30,273 nucleotides of DNA from JAWVFN01 sp963696625 (GTDB taxonomy: Bacteria > Actinomycetota > Thermoleophilia > Solirubrobacterales > 70-9): NCBI GenBank assembly GCA_963696625.1, contig CAVOKZ010000016.1, forward strand, positions 1 to 30,273, in the 5' to 3' direction. Both the position numbers and the translations under genes were made by a program. Numbering within the stretch: the first letter of the stretch is position 1; each line of letters opens with the position of its first letter. Under the pieces are notes generated by a model. The model saw only the letters and a program-made list of their open reading frames with translations. It ran no database searches and had not been told where the DNA came from. Positions 1-8,452 of this stretch are shown piece after piece.

Positions 1-409
1 AGTAGATGCCGCCGGTCAGCTCGCGGACGACGAGCAGGTCGGTGCCCTCGATGTGGTCGCGCTTCAGAGGGCTGGCATCGATCAGCGCCGGGCTCGGCTT
101 GACCGGGCGCAGGTTGGCGTAGAGGCCGAGGCCCTTCCTCAGCCCCAGAAGTCCTTGCTCGGGGCGCGGCGCATCCGGATCGGTGGTGTCCCACTTCGGC
201 CCGCCGACCGCGCAGAGCAGCACGGCGTCGGCCTCCTTGCAGGCCGCGAGCACCTCGTCGGTGAGCGCCGTGCCGTGGGCGTCGATCGAGGCGCCGCCGA
301 CCGGGTGCTCGGCGATCTGCACTCCGCCGAGCGCCTCGAGCAGCTCGCCCGCCGCGGCGCCGATCTCGGGCCCGATCCCGTCGCCGGGCAGGAATACGAC
401 GCTGCTCAC
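1..409 (-). CDS. leuB: 3-isopropylmalate dehydrogenase, N-terminal part (runs off the window)
   Basis: LeuB oxidatively decarboxylates 3-isopropylmalate with NAD in leucine synthesis in the cytoplasm. Only about the first 136 residues are present because the gene continues past base 1. The N-terminus reads VSSVVFLPGDGIGPEI, the classic isocitrate/isopropylmalate dehydrogenase opening, and the last visible residues include LLVVRELTGGIY, which is typical of LeuB. The start is GTG at 409-407, which overlaps the TGA of the upstream methyltransferase as GTGA, so translation is probably coupled. It is the last visible gene of a regulator-leuC-leuD-methyltransferase-leuB run. Family assignment is very secure; the catalytic C-terminal half cannot be judged. 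Confidence 0.93.
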   Translation of the reverse strand, partial: MSSVVFLPGDGIGPEIGAAAGELLEALGGVQIAEHPVGGASIDAHGTALTDEVLAACKEADAVLLCAVGGPKWDTTDPDAPRPEQGLLGLRKGLGLYANLRPVKPSPALIDASPLKRDHIEGTDLLVVRELTGGIY

Positions 410-1185
410 GCCGGTCGTCTCGCCGAGATGTTGAGGCGCACGTAGTCGAGGGTGATCGGCTCGGGCATCTCGGCGATCACCTGGTCGATGAAGGCATCGC
501 GCAAGTCCTCGGGAAGCCGCTCGAGGTGCGGCCCCAAGGTCACTGTCCGCATGAACTCCCGTGGTTCCGGCGGGCTCAGCGGCTTTGGCTCGAGCCAGGT
601 CTCGATCTCCTCGAACCCGGCGCTGCGAAGCCGCTCGGCGGTTTGCTCGGCGGAGGAGAAGTTCCAGAGCATCTCCATGGCCTCGTAGTGCCCGGCGAAC
701 TCGGGCCGGGATGCCACAGCGGCGATCGCCTGCGCGTGGCGTGCAACGTTGCCCTGGCCCCCGCACTGGGCATGGAGGCGCCCCCCGGGGACGAGGCTCG
801 CGTGGATGCGGCGGAAGAGGTTGTCGTGGTCGATCACCCAGTGAAAGGTCGCGGTGGAGAAGACGACGTCGACCGGGTCGGGCAGCTCGAGCTCGGCGAG
901 ATCCAGCACGCGGTACTCGGCCACCCGGTCGCCGAGGTTGGCCCGGCATTGCTCGATCATCGAGGGCGAGCCGTCGAGCGCGATCAGCCGCCCATCGGGG
1001 AGGCGCTCGAGCAGCAGCTCGGTGACGCGGCCGGAGCCGGCTCCCGCGTCGAGGACCGTCTCTCCCCCGTCGAGCTCGAGCCGCTCCGCGACCTCGACGC
1101 CCCAGCTGAACTGGGGATCGGAGACGCGGTCGTAGGTCTTCGCGTCCCAGTCGAGCGGGCCCGTACTCGTCGCGGGACCGCTCAC
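406..1185 (-). CDS. Class I SAM-dependent methyltransferase, trans-aconitate methyltransferase-like, inside the leu operon
   Basis: A 259-residue Rossmann-fold methyltransferase. Motif I is VLDAGAGSGRVT (about residues 38-49), followed by an acidic LIALDGSPSMIEQ motif II and the VDVVFSTATFHWV segment seen in the trans-aconitate 2-methyltransferase (Tam) group. The GTG at 1185 is chosen because it overlaps the leuD TGA as GTGA and leaves motif I at the usual distance; an open frame extends further upstream but only antiparallel to leuD in another frame. The stop overlaps the leuB GTG in the same way. Known: Tam-type enzymes methylate trans-aconitate, and the yeast homologue also methylates 3-isopropylmalate. 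Inferred: given its place between leuD and leuB, the substrate may be isopropylmalate or a by-product of the isomerase. The substrate itself cannot be read from sequence. Confidence 0.85.
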   Translation of the reverse strand: MSGPATSTGPLDWDAKTYDRVSDPQFSWGVEVAERLELDGGETVLDAGAGSGRVTELLLERLPDGRLIALDGSPSMIEQCRANLGDRVAEYRVLDLAELELPDPVDVVFSTATFHWVIDHDNLFRRIHASLVPGGRLHAQCGGQGNVARHAQAIAAVASRPEFAGHYEAMEMLWNFSSAEQTAERLRSAGFEEIETWLEPKPLSPPEPREFMRTVTLGPHLERLPEDLRDAFIDQVIAEMPEPITLDYVRLNISARRPA

Positions 1186-1745
1186 AGCGAGGTCGTGGCC
1201 GGCGCGTTGTCGGCGCTTCCCGCCTCCTCGAAGGCGTCGATCTTGGCGACGCGTTCGAGGGTGAGGGCGACATCGTCGAGCCCGTTGACCAGGCGGTGCT
1301 TGATCTGCGGGTCGATCTGGAACCTGAAGACGCCGGCGGCGCAGTTGACCGTCTGGTCGTCGAGGTCGATTCGCGCCTCGCCGGAGGCGGCGACCCGCCT
1401 GCAATCTCCCTCGGAGAGGATCACCGGCAGCAGCCCGTTCTTGGTGCAGTTGGAATAGAAGATGTCGGAGAACGAGGGCGCGATCAAGGCGTCGAAGCCG
1501 AAGTCCTTGAGCGCCCAGACCGCGTGCTCGCGCGAGGATCCCGAGCCGAAGTTGCGCCCGGCGATGAGGATCGGGTGCGCCTCGAGCTCGATCTCGCCCG
1601 AGCGGAACCAGTCGTAGAAGAGGAACTCGCCGAAGCCGGTGCGCTCGATCCGCTTGAGGAACTGCTTGGGGATGATCTGGTCGGTGTCGACGTCGGCTCT
1701 GTCGAGGACGGCGACGTGGCCTTCGATCAGCTGAACGGGGTCCAT
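1182..1745 (-). CDS. leuD: 3-isopropylmalate dehydratase small subunit
   Basis: The small (swivel-domain) subunit pairs with LeuC to isomerise 2-isopropylmalate to 3-isopropylmalate. It has 187 residues, close to the family norm of about 190-200. Diagnostic segments are DVDTDQIIPKQFLK near the N-terminus, GRNFGSGSSREHA around residue 63 and the IFYSNCTKNGLLPV segment. The ATG at 1745 lies one base after the leuC TGA, with a GGAG-like ribosome site inside the end of leuC, so the two subunits are translationally coupled. The acidic and Ala-rich last 20 residues are beyond the conserved fold. The stop overlaps the GTG of the methyltransferase gene. Confidence 0.96.
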   Translation of the reverse strand: MDPVQLIEGHVAVLDRADVDTDQIIPKQFLKRIERTGFGEFLFYDWFRSGEIELEAHPILIAGRNFGSGSSREHAVWALKDFGFDALIAPSFSDIFYSNCTKNGLLPVILSEGDCRRVAASGEARIDLDDQTVNCAAGVFRFQIDPQIKHRLVNGLDDVALTLERVAKIDAFEEAGSADNAPATTSL

Positions 1746-1746
1746 C

Positions 1747-3144
1747 TCAGCTCCAGTCCCGGATGTCGACGAAGTGGCCCTCGACCGCGGCGGCCGCGGC
1801 CATCTTCGGGCTGACCAGGTGGGTGCGGCCCCCGGCGCCCTGGCGGCCCTCGAAGTTGCGGTTCGAGGTCGAAGCGCAGCGCTCGCCCGGCTGGAGGATG
1901 TCGGGGTTCATCCCCAGGCACGCCGAGCAGCCGGACTCGCGCCACTCGAATCCGGCCGAGCGGAAGACCTCGTCGAGCCCCTCCTCCTCCGCCTGCTGCT
2001 TGACCTGCTGCGAGCCGGGGACGACCATGCCTCGCAGGCTCGAGGCGATCTTGCGGCCCTCGACGATCGCCGCGGCCTCGCGCAGGTCGGAGATCCGCGA
2101 GTTCGTGCAGGAGCCGATGAAGATCCGGTCGAGCGGCACCTCGGCCATCGGCGTGCCCGGCTTCAGGTCCATATAGGCGAGGGCGCGCTCGGCGGCCTCG
2201 CGGTTGGCGGGCGAGTCCATCTTCGCCGGATCCGGGACCGAGTCGGTGACCTCGACCACCATCCCCGGCGTCGTCCCCCAGGTGACCATCGGCGAGACCC
2301 CGGCGGCGTCGACTTCGACTTCCTTGTCGAAGGAGGCCCCGTCTTCGGTCGGCAGCGTTTTCCAGCGCTCGACGGCCGCGTCGAAGTCCTCGGGCGCTCC
2401 GGGGCGGCCCTTGACGTACTCGAAGGTGGTGTCGTCGGGCGCGACCATGCCGGCCCGGCCGCCGCCTTCGATCGTCATGTTGCAGATCGTCATCCGGTTC
2501 TCCATCGTCAGCGCTTCGACCGCGGGCCCCGCGTACTCGACCGCGTAGCCCTGCATCCCCCCCACCCCGAGGCGGCCGATGGTCGCCAGGATCAGATCCT
2601 TGGCGGTGACGCCGTCGGCGAGCCCGCCCGCGTAGTTGATGCGCAGGGTCTTGGGGCGGGTCTGCATCAGGGTCTGGGTCGCGAGCACGTGCTCGACCTC
2701 GGAGGTCCCGATGCCGAAGGCCAGGGCTCCGAACGCGCCATGGGTGGAGGTGTGCGAGTCGCCGCAGACGATCGTCATCCCCGGCTGGGTGACGCCGAGC
2801 TCGGGGCCGATCACGTGGACGATGCCACGGCGGTCTGAGCCCAGGGAGTAGAGCGGCACGCCGAACTCCTCGCAGTTCTCCTCGAGCTTCTCGACCTGCT
2901 TGCGCGAGAGCTCGTCGGCGATCATCTTCGCCACCGGGGTGCCGTCGGTCGGGACGTTGTGGTCGGCGGTCGCCAGGGTGCGGTCGGGGCGGCGCACCTT
3001 GCGGCCGGCCAGCCTCAGCCCCTCGAACGCCTGCGGAGAGGTGACCTCGTGGACCAGGTGGAGGTCGACGTAGATCAGATCGTCGTCGACGTCGTGCTGC
3101 TCCCAAATCTTGTCGAACAGAGTCCGGCGCCTGGAACTACTCAT
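1747..3144 (-). CDS. leuC: 3-isopropylmalate dehydratase large subunit
   Basis: An aconitase-family large subunit of 465 residues, the expected length. It binds the 4Fe-4S cluster used for dehydration and rehydration of isopropylmalate. The three cluster cysteines are visible: Cys346 in IGSCTNSR and Cys406/Cys409 in CSACLGMNPD. The N-terminal half carries ATADHNVPTD and the CGDSHTSTHGAFGALAFG segment. The start is ATG at 3144 with an AAGGAG ribosome site that lies inside the last codons of the upstream regulator (spacing about 10 bases), which suggests coupling to the regulator. The gene is followed by leuD after one base. Confidence 0.97.
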   Translation of the reverse strand: MSSSRRRTLFDKIWEQHDVDDDLIYVDLHLVHEVTSPQAFEGLRLAGRKVRRPDRTLATADHNVPTDGTPVAKMIADELSRKQVEKLEENCEEFGVPLYSLGSDRRGIVHVIGPELGVTQPGMTIVCGDSHTSTHGAFGALAFGIGTSEVEHVLATQTLMQTRPKTLRINYAGGLADGVTAKDLILATIGRLGVGGMQGYAVEYAGPAVEALTMENRMTICNMTIEGGGRAGMVAPDDTTFEYVKGRPGAPEDFDAAVERWKTLPTEDGASFDKEVEVDAAGVSPMVTWGTTPGMVVEVTDSVPDPAKMDSPANREAAERALAYMDLKPGTPMAEVPLDRIFIGSCTNSRISDLREAAAIVEGRKIASSLRGMVVPGSQQVKQQAEEEGLDEVFRSAGFEWRESGCSACLGMNPDILQPGERCASTSNRNFEGRQGAGGRTHLVSPKMAAAAAVEGHFVDIRDWS

Positions 3145-3150
3145 CTGTGA

Positions 3151-3765
3151 TCAGCTCCTTCTCAATCCGGCGGTGACGACTGCGAGGAACTCGGCGGCGT
3201 CCTCGCCGGGGTTCTCAAAGTGGTGCGGAAGGTCGGCATCGAAGGTCACGCTGTCGCCCTCGCCCAGACCATAGTGCTGTCCGTCAACGATCAGCACGAG
3301 GCTGCCGCCGAGGACGACGGCGGTCTCGCGGGCGCCGGGCTCGTGCAGCGGCGGGTCGTCGGGGCCGCCGGTGGCGGCACCGGGCTCGAGCCGGTGGATC
3401 GAGACGTCCGCGCGCTGGCCGGGCAGCGGCGGGGTCAGCTCCTCGACCGCGTGGCCGCGCCGCCGGTGCCGGCGGCGTTCAGCGTCGCGGATGACGACGA
3501 CGTTTTCGCCCTCGTCGAGGCGGAGCAGCTGCGACAGCGTCAGCTCGAGGCCGGCGGCGATCTTGGCGGCCAGCGCGAGTGTCGGGCTCGTCTCGCCCCG
3601 CTCGACCTGGGAGAGCATCGGCGCGCTGACGCCGCTGCGCTCGGCCAGATCGCGGAGCGAGAGGTCCATCCCCTCGCGCAGCGCGCGCACGCGAGTGCCG
3701 ACCGCGACCTCCTCGGTGACCGCGGCCGTTCGATCGGCCGGTTTCGCTGGTGCGTGGAGCGCCAT
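3151..3765 (-). CDS. XRE-type HTH transcriptional regulator with C-terminal cupin domain, first gene of the leu operon
   Basis: A 204-residue putative DNA-binding regulator. An N-terminal helix-turn-helix covers roughly residues 22-76 (RVRALREGMDLSLRDLAERS, then SAPMLSQVERGETSPTL). A basic linker (DAERRRHRRRGH) follows, then a cupin_2 domain with PPLHEPGARE, a DGQHYGLGEGD turn and DLPHHFENPGED. This architecture is that of the HTH-cupin regulators, which usually bind a small effector in the cupin. An in-frame GTG at 3777 exists but overlaps the likely -10 (TATCGT, 3776-3781), so ATG 3765 is preferred. The stop lies 6 bases before leuC. Inference: it may autoregulate this operon, the divergent ABC genes, or both. 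A weak 4-bp inverted repeat (AGAC/GTCT, 3784-3802) lies between the two promoters. The effector is unknown. Confidence 0.88.
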   Translation of the reverse strand: MALHAPAKPADRTAAVTEEVAVGTRVRALREGMDLSLRDLAERSGVSAPMLSQVERGETSPTLALAAKIAAGLELTLSQLLRLDEGENVVVIRDAERRRHRRRGHAVEELTPPLPGQRADVSIHRLEPGAATGGPDDPPLHEPGARETAVVLGGSLVLIVDGQHYGLGEGDSVTFDADLPHHFENPGEDAAEFLAVVTAGLRRS

Positions 3766-3775
3766 TGGGTCGTAC

Positions 3776-3781
3776 ACGATA
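3776..3781 (-). promoter_or_regulatory. Candidate -10 box of the leu operon regulator
   Basis: TATCGT on the minus strand, 10 bases upstream of the ATG at 3765. It fits the TANNNT pattern seen before many genes here and would give a nearly leaderless transcript. No convincing -35 was seen. Confidence 0.4.
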
Positions 3782-3810
3782 ACAGACGTTCGTATGCTGT
3801 CTCCGTTCCC

Positions 3811-3816
3811 TACCCT
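3811..3816 (+). promoter_or_regulatory. Candidate -10 box of the ABC exporter operon
   Basis: TACCCT, 8 bases before the ATG at 3825. The GGAG touching the ATG is too close to act as a ribosome site, so leaderless initiation is the better reading. An alternative TATGCT lies further upstream at 3793-3798. Confidence 0.45.
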
Positions 3817-3824
3817 CCCTGGAG

Positions 3825-4715
3825 ATGGCGGCCATCGAACTCCGCGGGGTGGTCAAGCGCTTCGGCGAGATCACCGCGGTCGACGACCTCGACCTCGAGG
3901 TGCCGGAAGGCATCTGCCTCGGGCTGCTCGGACCCAACGGGGCGGGCAAGTCGACGACGATGAGAATGCTCACCGGGCGGGCGATCCCCGACAGCGGGGA
4001 CATCCGCGTTCTCGGCCACCACCTCCCCGAGGAGTCGAAGGAGGCACGTGCCGAGATGGGCGTCGTTCCCCAGCTCGACAACCTCGACATCGACGTCACC
4101 GTCGAGGACAACCTCGCGATCTTCGCCCGCCTCTATCGGGCGCCCGACGTGCACGAGGCGGTCGACCGCTGCCTCGCCCTCGCGCGTTTGACCGACCGGC
4201 GCAAGGAGGCGGTCGACAAGCTCTCGGGCGGGATGCGCCGCCGGCTGCTGCTCGCCCGCGGGCTGGTCCACGACCCGAAGCTGCTGCTGCTCGACGAGCC
4301 GACCGTCGGGCTCGACCCCCAGATCCGCCAGGAGCTGTGGGGCCTGATCGACAACCTCCGCAGCCAGGGCAAGACGATCTTGATGTCGACCCACTACATC
4401 GAGGAGGCCGAGCGCCTCGCCGACGAGGTCGCGGTGATGGCGGACGGCAAGGTGATCGCCCGCGACAAGCCGCGCGCGCTGATCCGCCGGCATGCGGGTG
4501 AGCGCACGGCGGAGGTCTACGGCCCGCCCGAGCGCCTAACCGAGATCCGCAGCAACGCCGAGGCCGCCGGGCACATGGTGCGGGCGGCGGGGCCGGCCGT
4601 CGCGATCATGGGCATCGAGGGCGCCGCCGACGGCGTGCTGCCCGAGGACGCGGTGTTCCGGGCAGCGACGCTCGAGGACGTCTTCGTGAACCTCACCGGC
4701 GAGGAGGCGGAGTGA
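3825..4715 (+). CDS. ABC-2 type exporter, ATP-binding protein (DrrA/NodI/CcmA group)
   Basis: A 296-residue cytoplasmic ATPase that powers the permease encoded next. It has Walker A GLLGPNGAGKSTT (about residues 34-46), a Q-loop in MGVVPQLDNL, signature KLSGGMRRRLLLARGL, Walker B LLLLDEPTVGLDP, and the switch histidine in LMSTHYIEEAERLADE. The C-terminal ~80 residues form the extension common to drug or lipopolysaccharide-type ABC-2 ATPases and end with TLEDVFVNLTGEEAE. The start is ATG 3825. The stop overlaps the permease GTG as GTGA. It is transcribed divergently from the leu operon regulator. The transported substrate cannot be told from sequence. Confidence 0.93.
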   Translation: MAAIELRGVVKRFGEITAVDDLDLEVPEGICLGLLGPNGAGKSTTMRMLTGRAIPDSGDIRVLGHHLPEESKEARAEMGVVPQLDNLDIDVTVEDNLAIFARLYRAPDVHEAVDRCLALARLTDRRKEAVDKLSGGMRRRLLLARGLVHDPKLLLLDEPTVGLDPQIRQELWGLIDNLRSQGKTILMSTHYIEEAERLADEVAVMADGKVIARDKPRALIRRHAGERTAEVYGPPERLTEIRSNAEAAGHMVRAAGPAVAIMGIEGAADGVLPEDAVFRAATLEDVFVNLTGEEAE

Positions 4716-5515
4716 CCGCCGTGCGCGGGCAGAGCACGCCGCGGATGCGGCGGCTCGACCCCGCCGCGATCGGCGCGGTGATGAGCCGCGAGGTCGCCAA
4801 CTTCCGCACCTACTGGCGCGGCACGACCTTCTCCAGCATCGTCGAGCCCTTCGTCTACATGCTGGCGCTCGGCCTCGGCCTCGGCGCGACGCTGATCAAG
4901 GGCGAGATCGACGGGGTCAAGTACATCGAGTTCGTCGGCACCGGCATGGTCGCCACCGCGGTGATCTTCTCGAGCGCGATGCCGGCGATGTTCGGGACCT
5001 TCGTCAAGCACCGCTTCCAGAACACCTACGACGCCCTGCTCGCGACCCCGATCGACGTCGAGGAGCTGGTCACGGCCGAGATGCTGTGGATCGGCCTGCG
5101 CTCCTCCGGCTACGGCTGTTTCCCGCTGATCGCGGCGTTTGCCTTCGGCCTCGATCCGACGCCCGCCATGCTGCTGGTCCCCCTGTTCTGCTTCGTCACC
5201 GCGCTCGGCTTCGCCGGCTTCGGGATGACGATGGCGGCGGTCGTCCAGAAGATCGACCAGTTCAGCTACGTCACCTCGCTCGCGGTGACGCCTTTGTTCC
5301 TCGTCTCGGGAGCCTTCTTTCCGATCAGCCAGCTGCCCACCGGCTTTCAGATCGCGGCCCAGTTCAACCCGCTCTACCAGCTGGTCGAGCTGGTCCGCGG
5401 CGCCGCCTTCGGGTTCGAGGCCGTCGACATCCTTCGTTTCATCGGCCTCTGCCTGCTGGCCCTGGCCTTCTGGCGCCTGGCGGCGAACCGGCTCCAGAAG
5501 CGGCTGATCGACTAG
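4712..5515 (+). CDS. ABC-2 type exporter permease
   Basis: A 267-residue inner-membrane protein of the ABC2_membrane family, partner of the preceding ATPase. About six hydrophobic segments are visible, including VEPFVYMLALGLGLGA, MVATAVIFSSAMPAMF, LLVPLFCFVTALGFAGFG, LAVTPLFLVSGAFFPIS and FIGLCLLALAFWRLAA. The segment FFPISQLPTGFQIAAQFNPL is the usual signature of the NodJ/DrrB type. The start is GTG 4712 in a GTGA overlap with the ATPase stop. The 3' end is convergent with leuA, with 8 bases between them. A short inverted repeat at 5527-5541 (CGGACC/GGTCCG), inside the end of leuA, is the only terminator-like structure. Substrate unknown. Confidence 0.9.
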   Translation: MTAVRGQSTPRMRRLDPAAIGAVMSREVANFRTYWRGTTFSSIVEPFVYMLALGLGLGATLIKGEIDGVKYIEFVGTGMVATAVIFSSAMPAMFGTFVKHRFQNTYDALLATPIDVEELVTAEMLWIGLRSSGYGCFPLIAAFAFGLDPTPAMLLVPLFCFVTALGFAGFGMTMAAVVQKIDQFSYVTSLAVTPLFLVSGAFFPISQLPTGFQIAAQFNPLYQLVELVRGAAFGFEAVDILRFIGLCLLALAFWRLAANRLQKRLID

Positions 5516-5523
5516 TTATCTGA

Positions 5524-7116
<1,593 letters not shown>

Positions 7117-7120
7117 GACT

Positions 7121-7195
7121 TCCTCCTTCTCTCACCTGGTGTGTGGTGATGCTGGCCAATGGTCTTGTCGTTTGCGGCTAACGCGCCGCCCAGCG
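7121..7195 (-). promoter_or_regulatory. leuA leader RNA downstream of the leader peptide, with hairpins and ribosome site
   Basis: About 75 bases lie between the stop of the leader peptide and leuA. On the transcript they contain a GCGGC/GCCGC stem (7185-7189 with 7174-7178), a TCACC/GGTGA stem (7145-7149 with 7132-7136) just 5' of the AAGGAGGA site, and a CCATTGG (7156-7162) complementary to the CCAATGG (7252-7258) that surrounds the leader peptide's ATG. There is no U-tract after any stem, so a translational switch is more likely than an intrinsic terminator. The folding is read by eye only. Confidence 0.5.
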
Positions 7196-7255
7196 CTATT
7201 CCCCCCGAGGGGGGAGGAGAAGGAGAAGCGCGAGGCTGTCGAGCGTGCGGCCCAT
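7196..7255 (-). CDS. Leucine-rich leader peptide upstream of leuA (attenuator-type)
   Basis: A 19-residue ORF, MGRTLDSLALLLLLPPRGE, ending in TAG 80 bases upstream of leuA on the same strand. Seven of its 19 residues are leucine, five of them consecutive (7214-7228). This is the hallmark of leader peptides whose translation senses charged tRNA-Leu. Directly after the leucine run, its Pro-Pro-Arg-Gly codons are themselves a CCCCC/GGGGG inverted repeat (7201-7214). The ATG lies 10 bases after a TACTCT -10 box, so translation would begin almost at the 5' end of the transcript, as for other leaderless genes in this window. Known: leu leader peptides precede leuA in several actinobacteria. Inferred: the mechanism here (translation or transcription attenuation). 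Confidence 0.75.
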   Translation of the reverse strand: MGRTLDSLALLLLLPPRGE

Positions 7256-7265
7256 TGGTCGAATC

Positions 7266-7271
7266 AGAGTA
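7266..7271 (-). promoter_or_regulatory. Candidate -10 box of the leuA leader transcript
   Basis: TACTCT on the minus strand, 10 bases upstream of the leader peptide ATG and 18 bases downstream of the stop of the quinone oxidoreductase gene. A CTGACC about 15 bases further upstream could be a weak -35. Confidence 0.5.
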
Positions 7272-7288
7272 GCACCGGGTTCAAGCGG

Positions 7289-8320
7289 TCAGGGGACGAG
7301 TACGACCTTGCCGATGTTCTTGCGCGCCGCGATGAACTCGTGCGCCTCGCCGGCGCGGTCGAAGGGGAACGCCTCGGCGACGACCGGCTGCATGTTCTTC
7401 GCCTCCATCTCGGCGACCATCGGGTCGAAGAGACGGGCGAGGCCGGGCTCGTCGTCCTGCCAGTGGAGCATGTTGAGGCCGAAGATCCCCTTGTTCTCGT
7501 TCATCGCGTTGAGGCTCTTCCACCAGGGGAAGGTCGCGAACGGACCGCGAACCATCGCGCTCGCGGCCTTGCGGATGCTGCGGCCGGTGCCGCTCGAGGC
7601 TTCGGAGAGGCCGTACATGATCAGGCAGCCGCCGGGCCGCAGGACCTTGTAGTCCTTCTTGAAGTTGGTCGGCCCGGTCGCGTCGAAGGCGATGTCGACC
7701 CCCTTGTCGTCGGTGATCCGCATGATCTCCGCGGCGAAGTCCTGGGTGCGGTAGTCGATCGCGTGGTCGACCCCGAGCTTCGAGATCGCCTCGTGCTTGG
7801 ACGCCGAGGCGGTGCCGAAGACCTCCGCCCCGCGCCCCTTGGCGATCTGGGTCGCGGCGGTGCCGACGCCGCCGCCGGCGGCGTGGATCAGGACCCTGTC
7901 GCCCGGCTCGAGGCCGCCCATCGTCACCAGACCGGCCCAGGCCGTGACGTAGTTGACCGGGATCGCGGCGCCCTGCTCGAAGCTGAAGCGCTCGTCGAGC
8001 GGGAGCGCCTGGCCTTCGGGGACGGTGACGAGCTCGGCGTGGCCGCCGAAACGGGTGCCGGCGACGACGCGGTCACCCAGTTTGTGCTCGGTCACCCCCT
8101 CGCCCACCGATTCGATCTCGCCCGCGACCTCGTAGCCGACCACACACGGCGGCTTCGGCGCGTCGGGGTAGAGCCCGACCCGCGCCATCGTGTCGGCGAA
8201 GTTGATCCCGGCGGCCTTGACCGCGACCCGCACCTCTCCAGGTCCGACCGGCGGGTCGGGGCGCTCCTGGACCTCGAGCACCTCGGGGCCCCCGTTCCTG
8301 GTCTGCACCACCGCCCTCAC
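7289..8320 (-). CDS. Zinc-independent NAD(P)H:quinone oxidoreductase (medium-chain dehydrogenase superfamily)
   Basis: A 343-residue medium-chain dehydrogenase/reductase of the quinone oxidoreductase (Qor/zeta-crystallin/VAT-1) type. The N-terminal GroES-like domain has VKAAGINFADTMARVGLYP and VVGYEVAGEIESVGEGV. The cofactor domain has GDRVLIHAAGGGVGTAATQIAK, whose AxxGGVG is the glycine-rich dinucleotide motif. The catalytic zinc ligands of alcohol dehydrogenases are absent. The insertion AMVRGPFATFPWWKSLNAMNENKG fits the synaptic VAT-1/Qor-like subgroup. GTG 8320 is chosen as start: an open frame continues to 8398 but runs through a palindromic repeat, and a TAGGGT -10 lies 7 bases before the GTG. 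Substrate not determinable; a quinone or enone is the family expectation. Confidence 0.88.
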   Translation of the reverse strand: MRAVVQTRNGGPEVLEVQERPDPPVGPGEVRVAVKAAGINFADTMARVGLYPDAPKPPCVVGYEVAGEIESVGEGVTEHKLGDRVVAGTRFGGHAELVTVPEGQALPLDERFSFEQGAAIPVNYVTAWAGLVTMGGLEPGDRVLIHAAGGGVGTAATQIAKGRGAEVFGTASASKHEAISKLGVDHAIDYRTQDFAAEIMRITDDKGVDIAFDATGPTNFKKDYKVLRPGGCLIMYGLSEASSGTGRSIRKAASAMVRGPFATFPWWKSLNAMNENKGIFGLNMLHWQDDEPGLARLFDPMVAEMEAKNMQPVVAEAFPFDRAGEAHEFIAARKNIGKVVLVP

Positions 8321-8327
8321 AGCCGGG

Positions 8328-8333
8328 ACCCTA
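8328..8333 (-). promoter_or_regulatory. Candidate leaderless -10 box of the quinone oxidoreductase
   Basis: TAGGGT, 7 bases upstream of the GTG at 8320. It lies immediately beyond the first palindromic repeat (8346-8369). Confidence 0.45.
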
Positions 8334-8345
8334 TGCGACGCAAAA

Positions 8346-8452
8346 CCTAAAGGGGTCAGACCCTTTAGGAAACTCGGGCACGAAACCTGAGCCAACACGC
8401 ATAAAGGGGTCAGACCCCCTCAACTTGCGCATGAAGGGGTCAGACCCACTTA
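8346..8452. repeat. Array of three GGGGTCAGACCC palindromic (REP-like) repeats
   Basis: Three copies of an imperfect palindrome centred on GGGGTCAGACCC, starting near 8352, 8406 and 8436. Copy 1 has 9-bp perfect arms CCTAAAGGG/CCCTTTAGG around GTCAGA. Copies 2 and 3 share longer flanks: an ATRAA before the core and CTYAACTT after it, giving a direct repeat of about 27-30 bp. This core is a recurrent palindromic repeat type in unrelated bacteria and is plausibly mobilised in trans by REP-associated transposases. No such transposase is in the window. Copy 3 provides the last codons and stop of the ORF at 8440-8634. As RNA the copies could form hairpins. Confidence 0.8.

Noticed and set aside
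1186..1404. N-terminal extension of the methyltransferase
   Set aside because: The extension is Arg-rich shadow sequence within leuD; the GTGA overlap start gives a normal family length.
1727..3106. A 459-codon frame on the minus strand within leuC
   Set aside because: It is the same strand as leuC but shifted, Arg/Pro/Gly-rich and without domain signal, whereas leuC has all three cluster cysteines.
7174..7189. Intrinsic terminator in the leuA leader
   Set aside because: The GCGGC/GCCGC stem is only 5 bp and is followed by AAACGAC rather than a U-tract, so transcription termination is not supported.
8321..8398. Longer N-terminus of the quinone oxidoreductase
   Set aside because: The open frame passes through the palindromic repeat and the likely promoter, and the added residues do not resemble the family.
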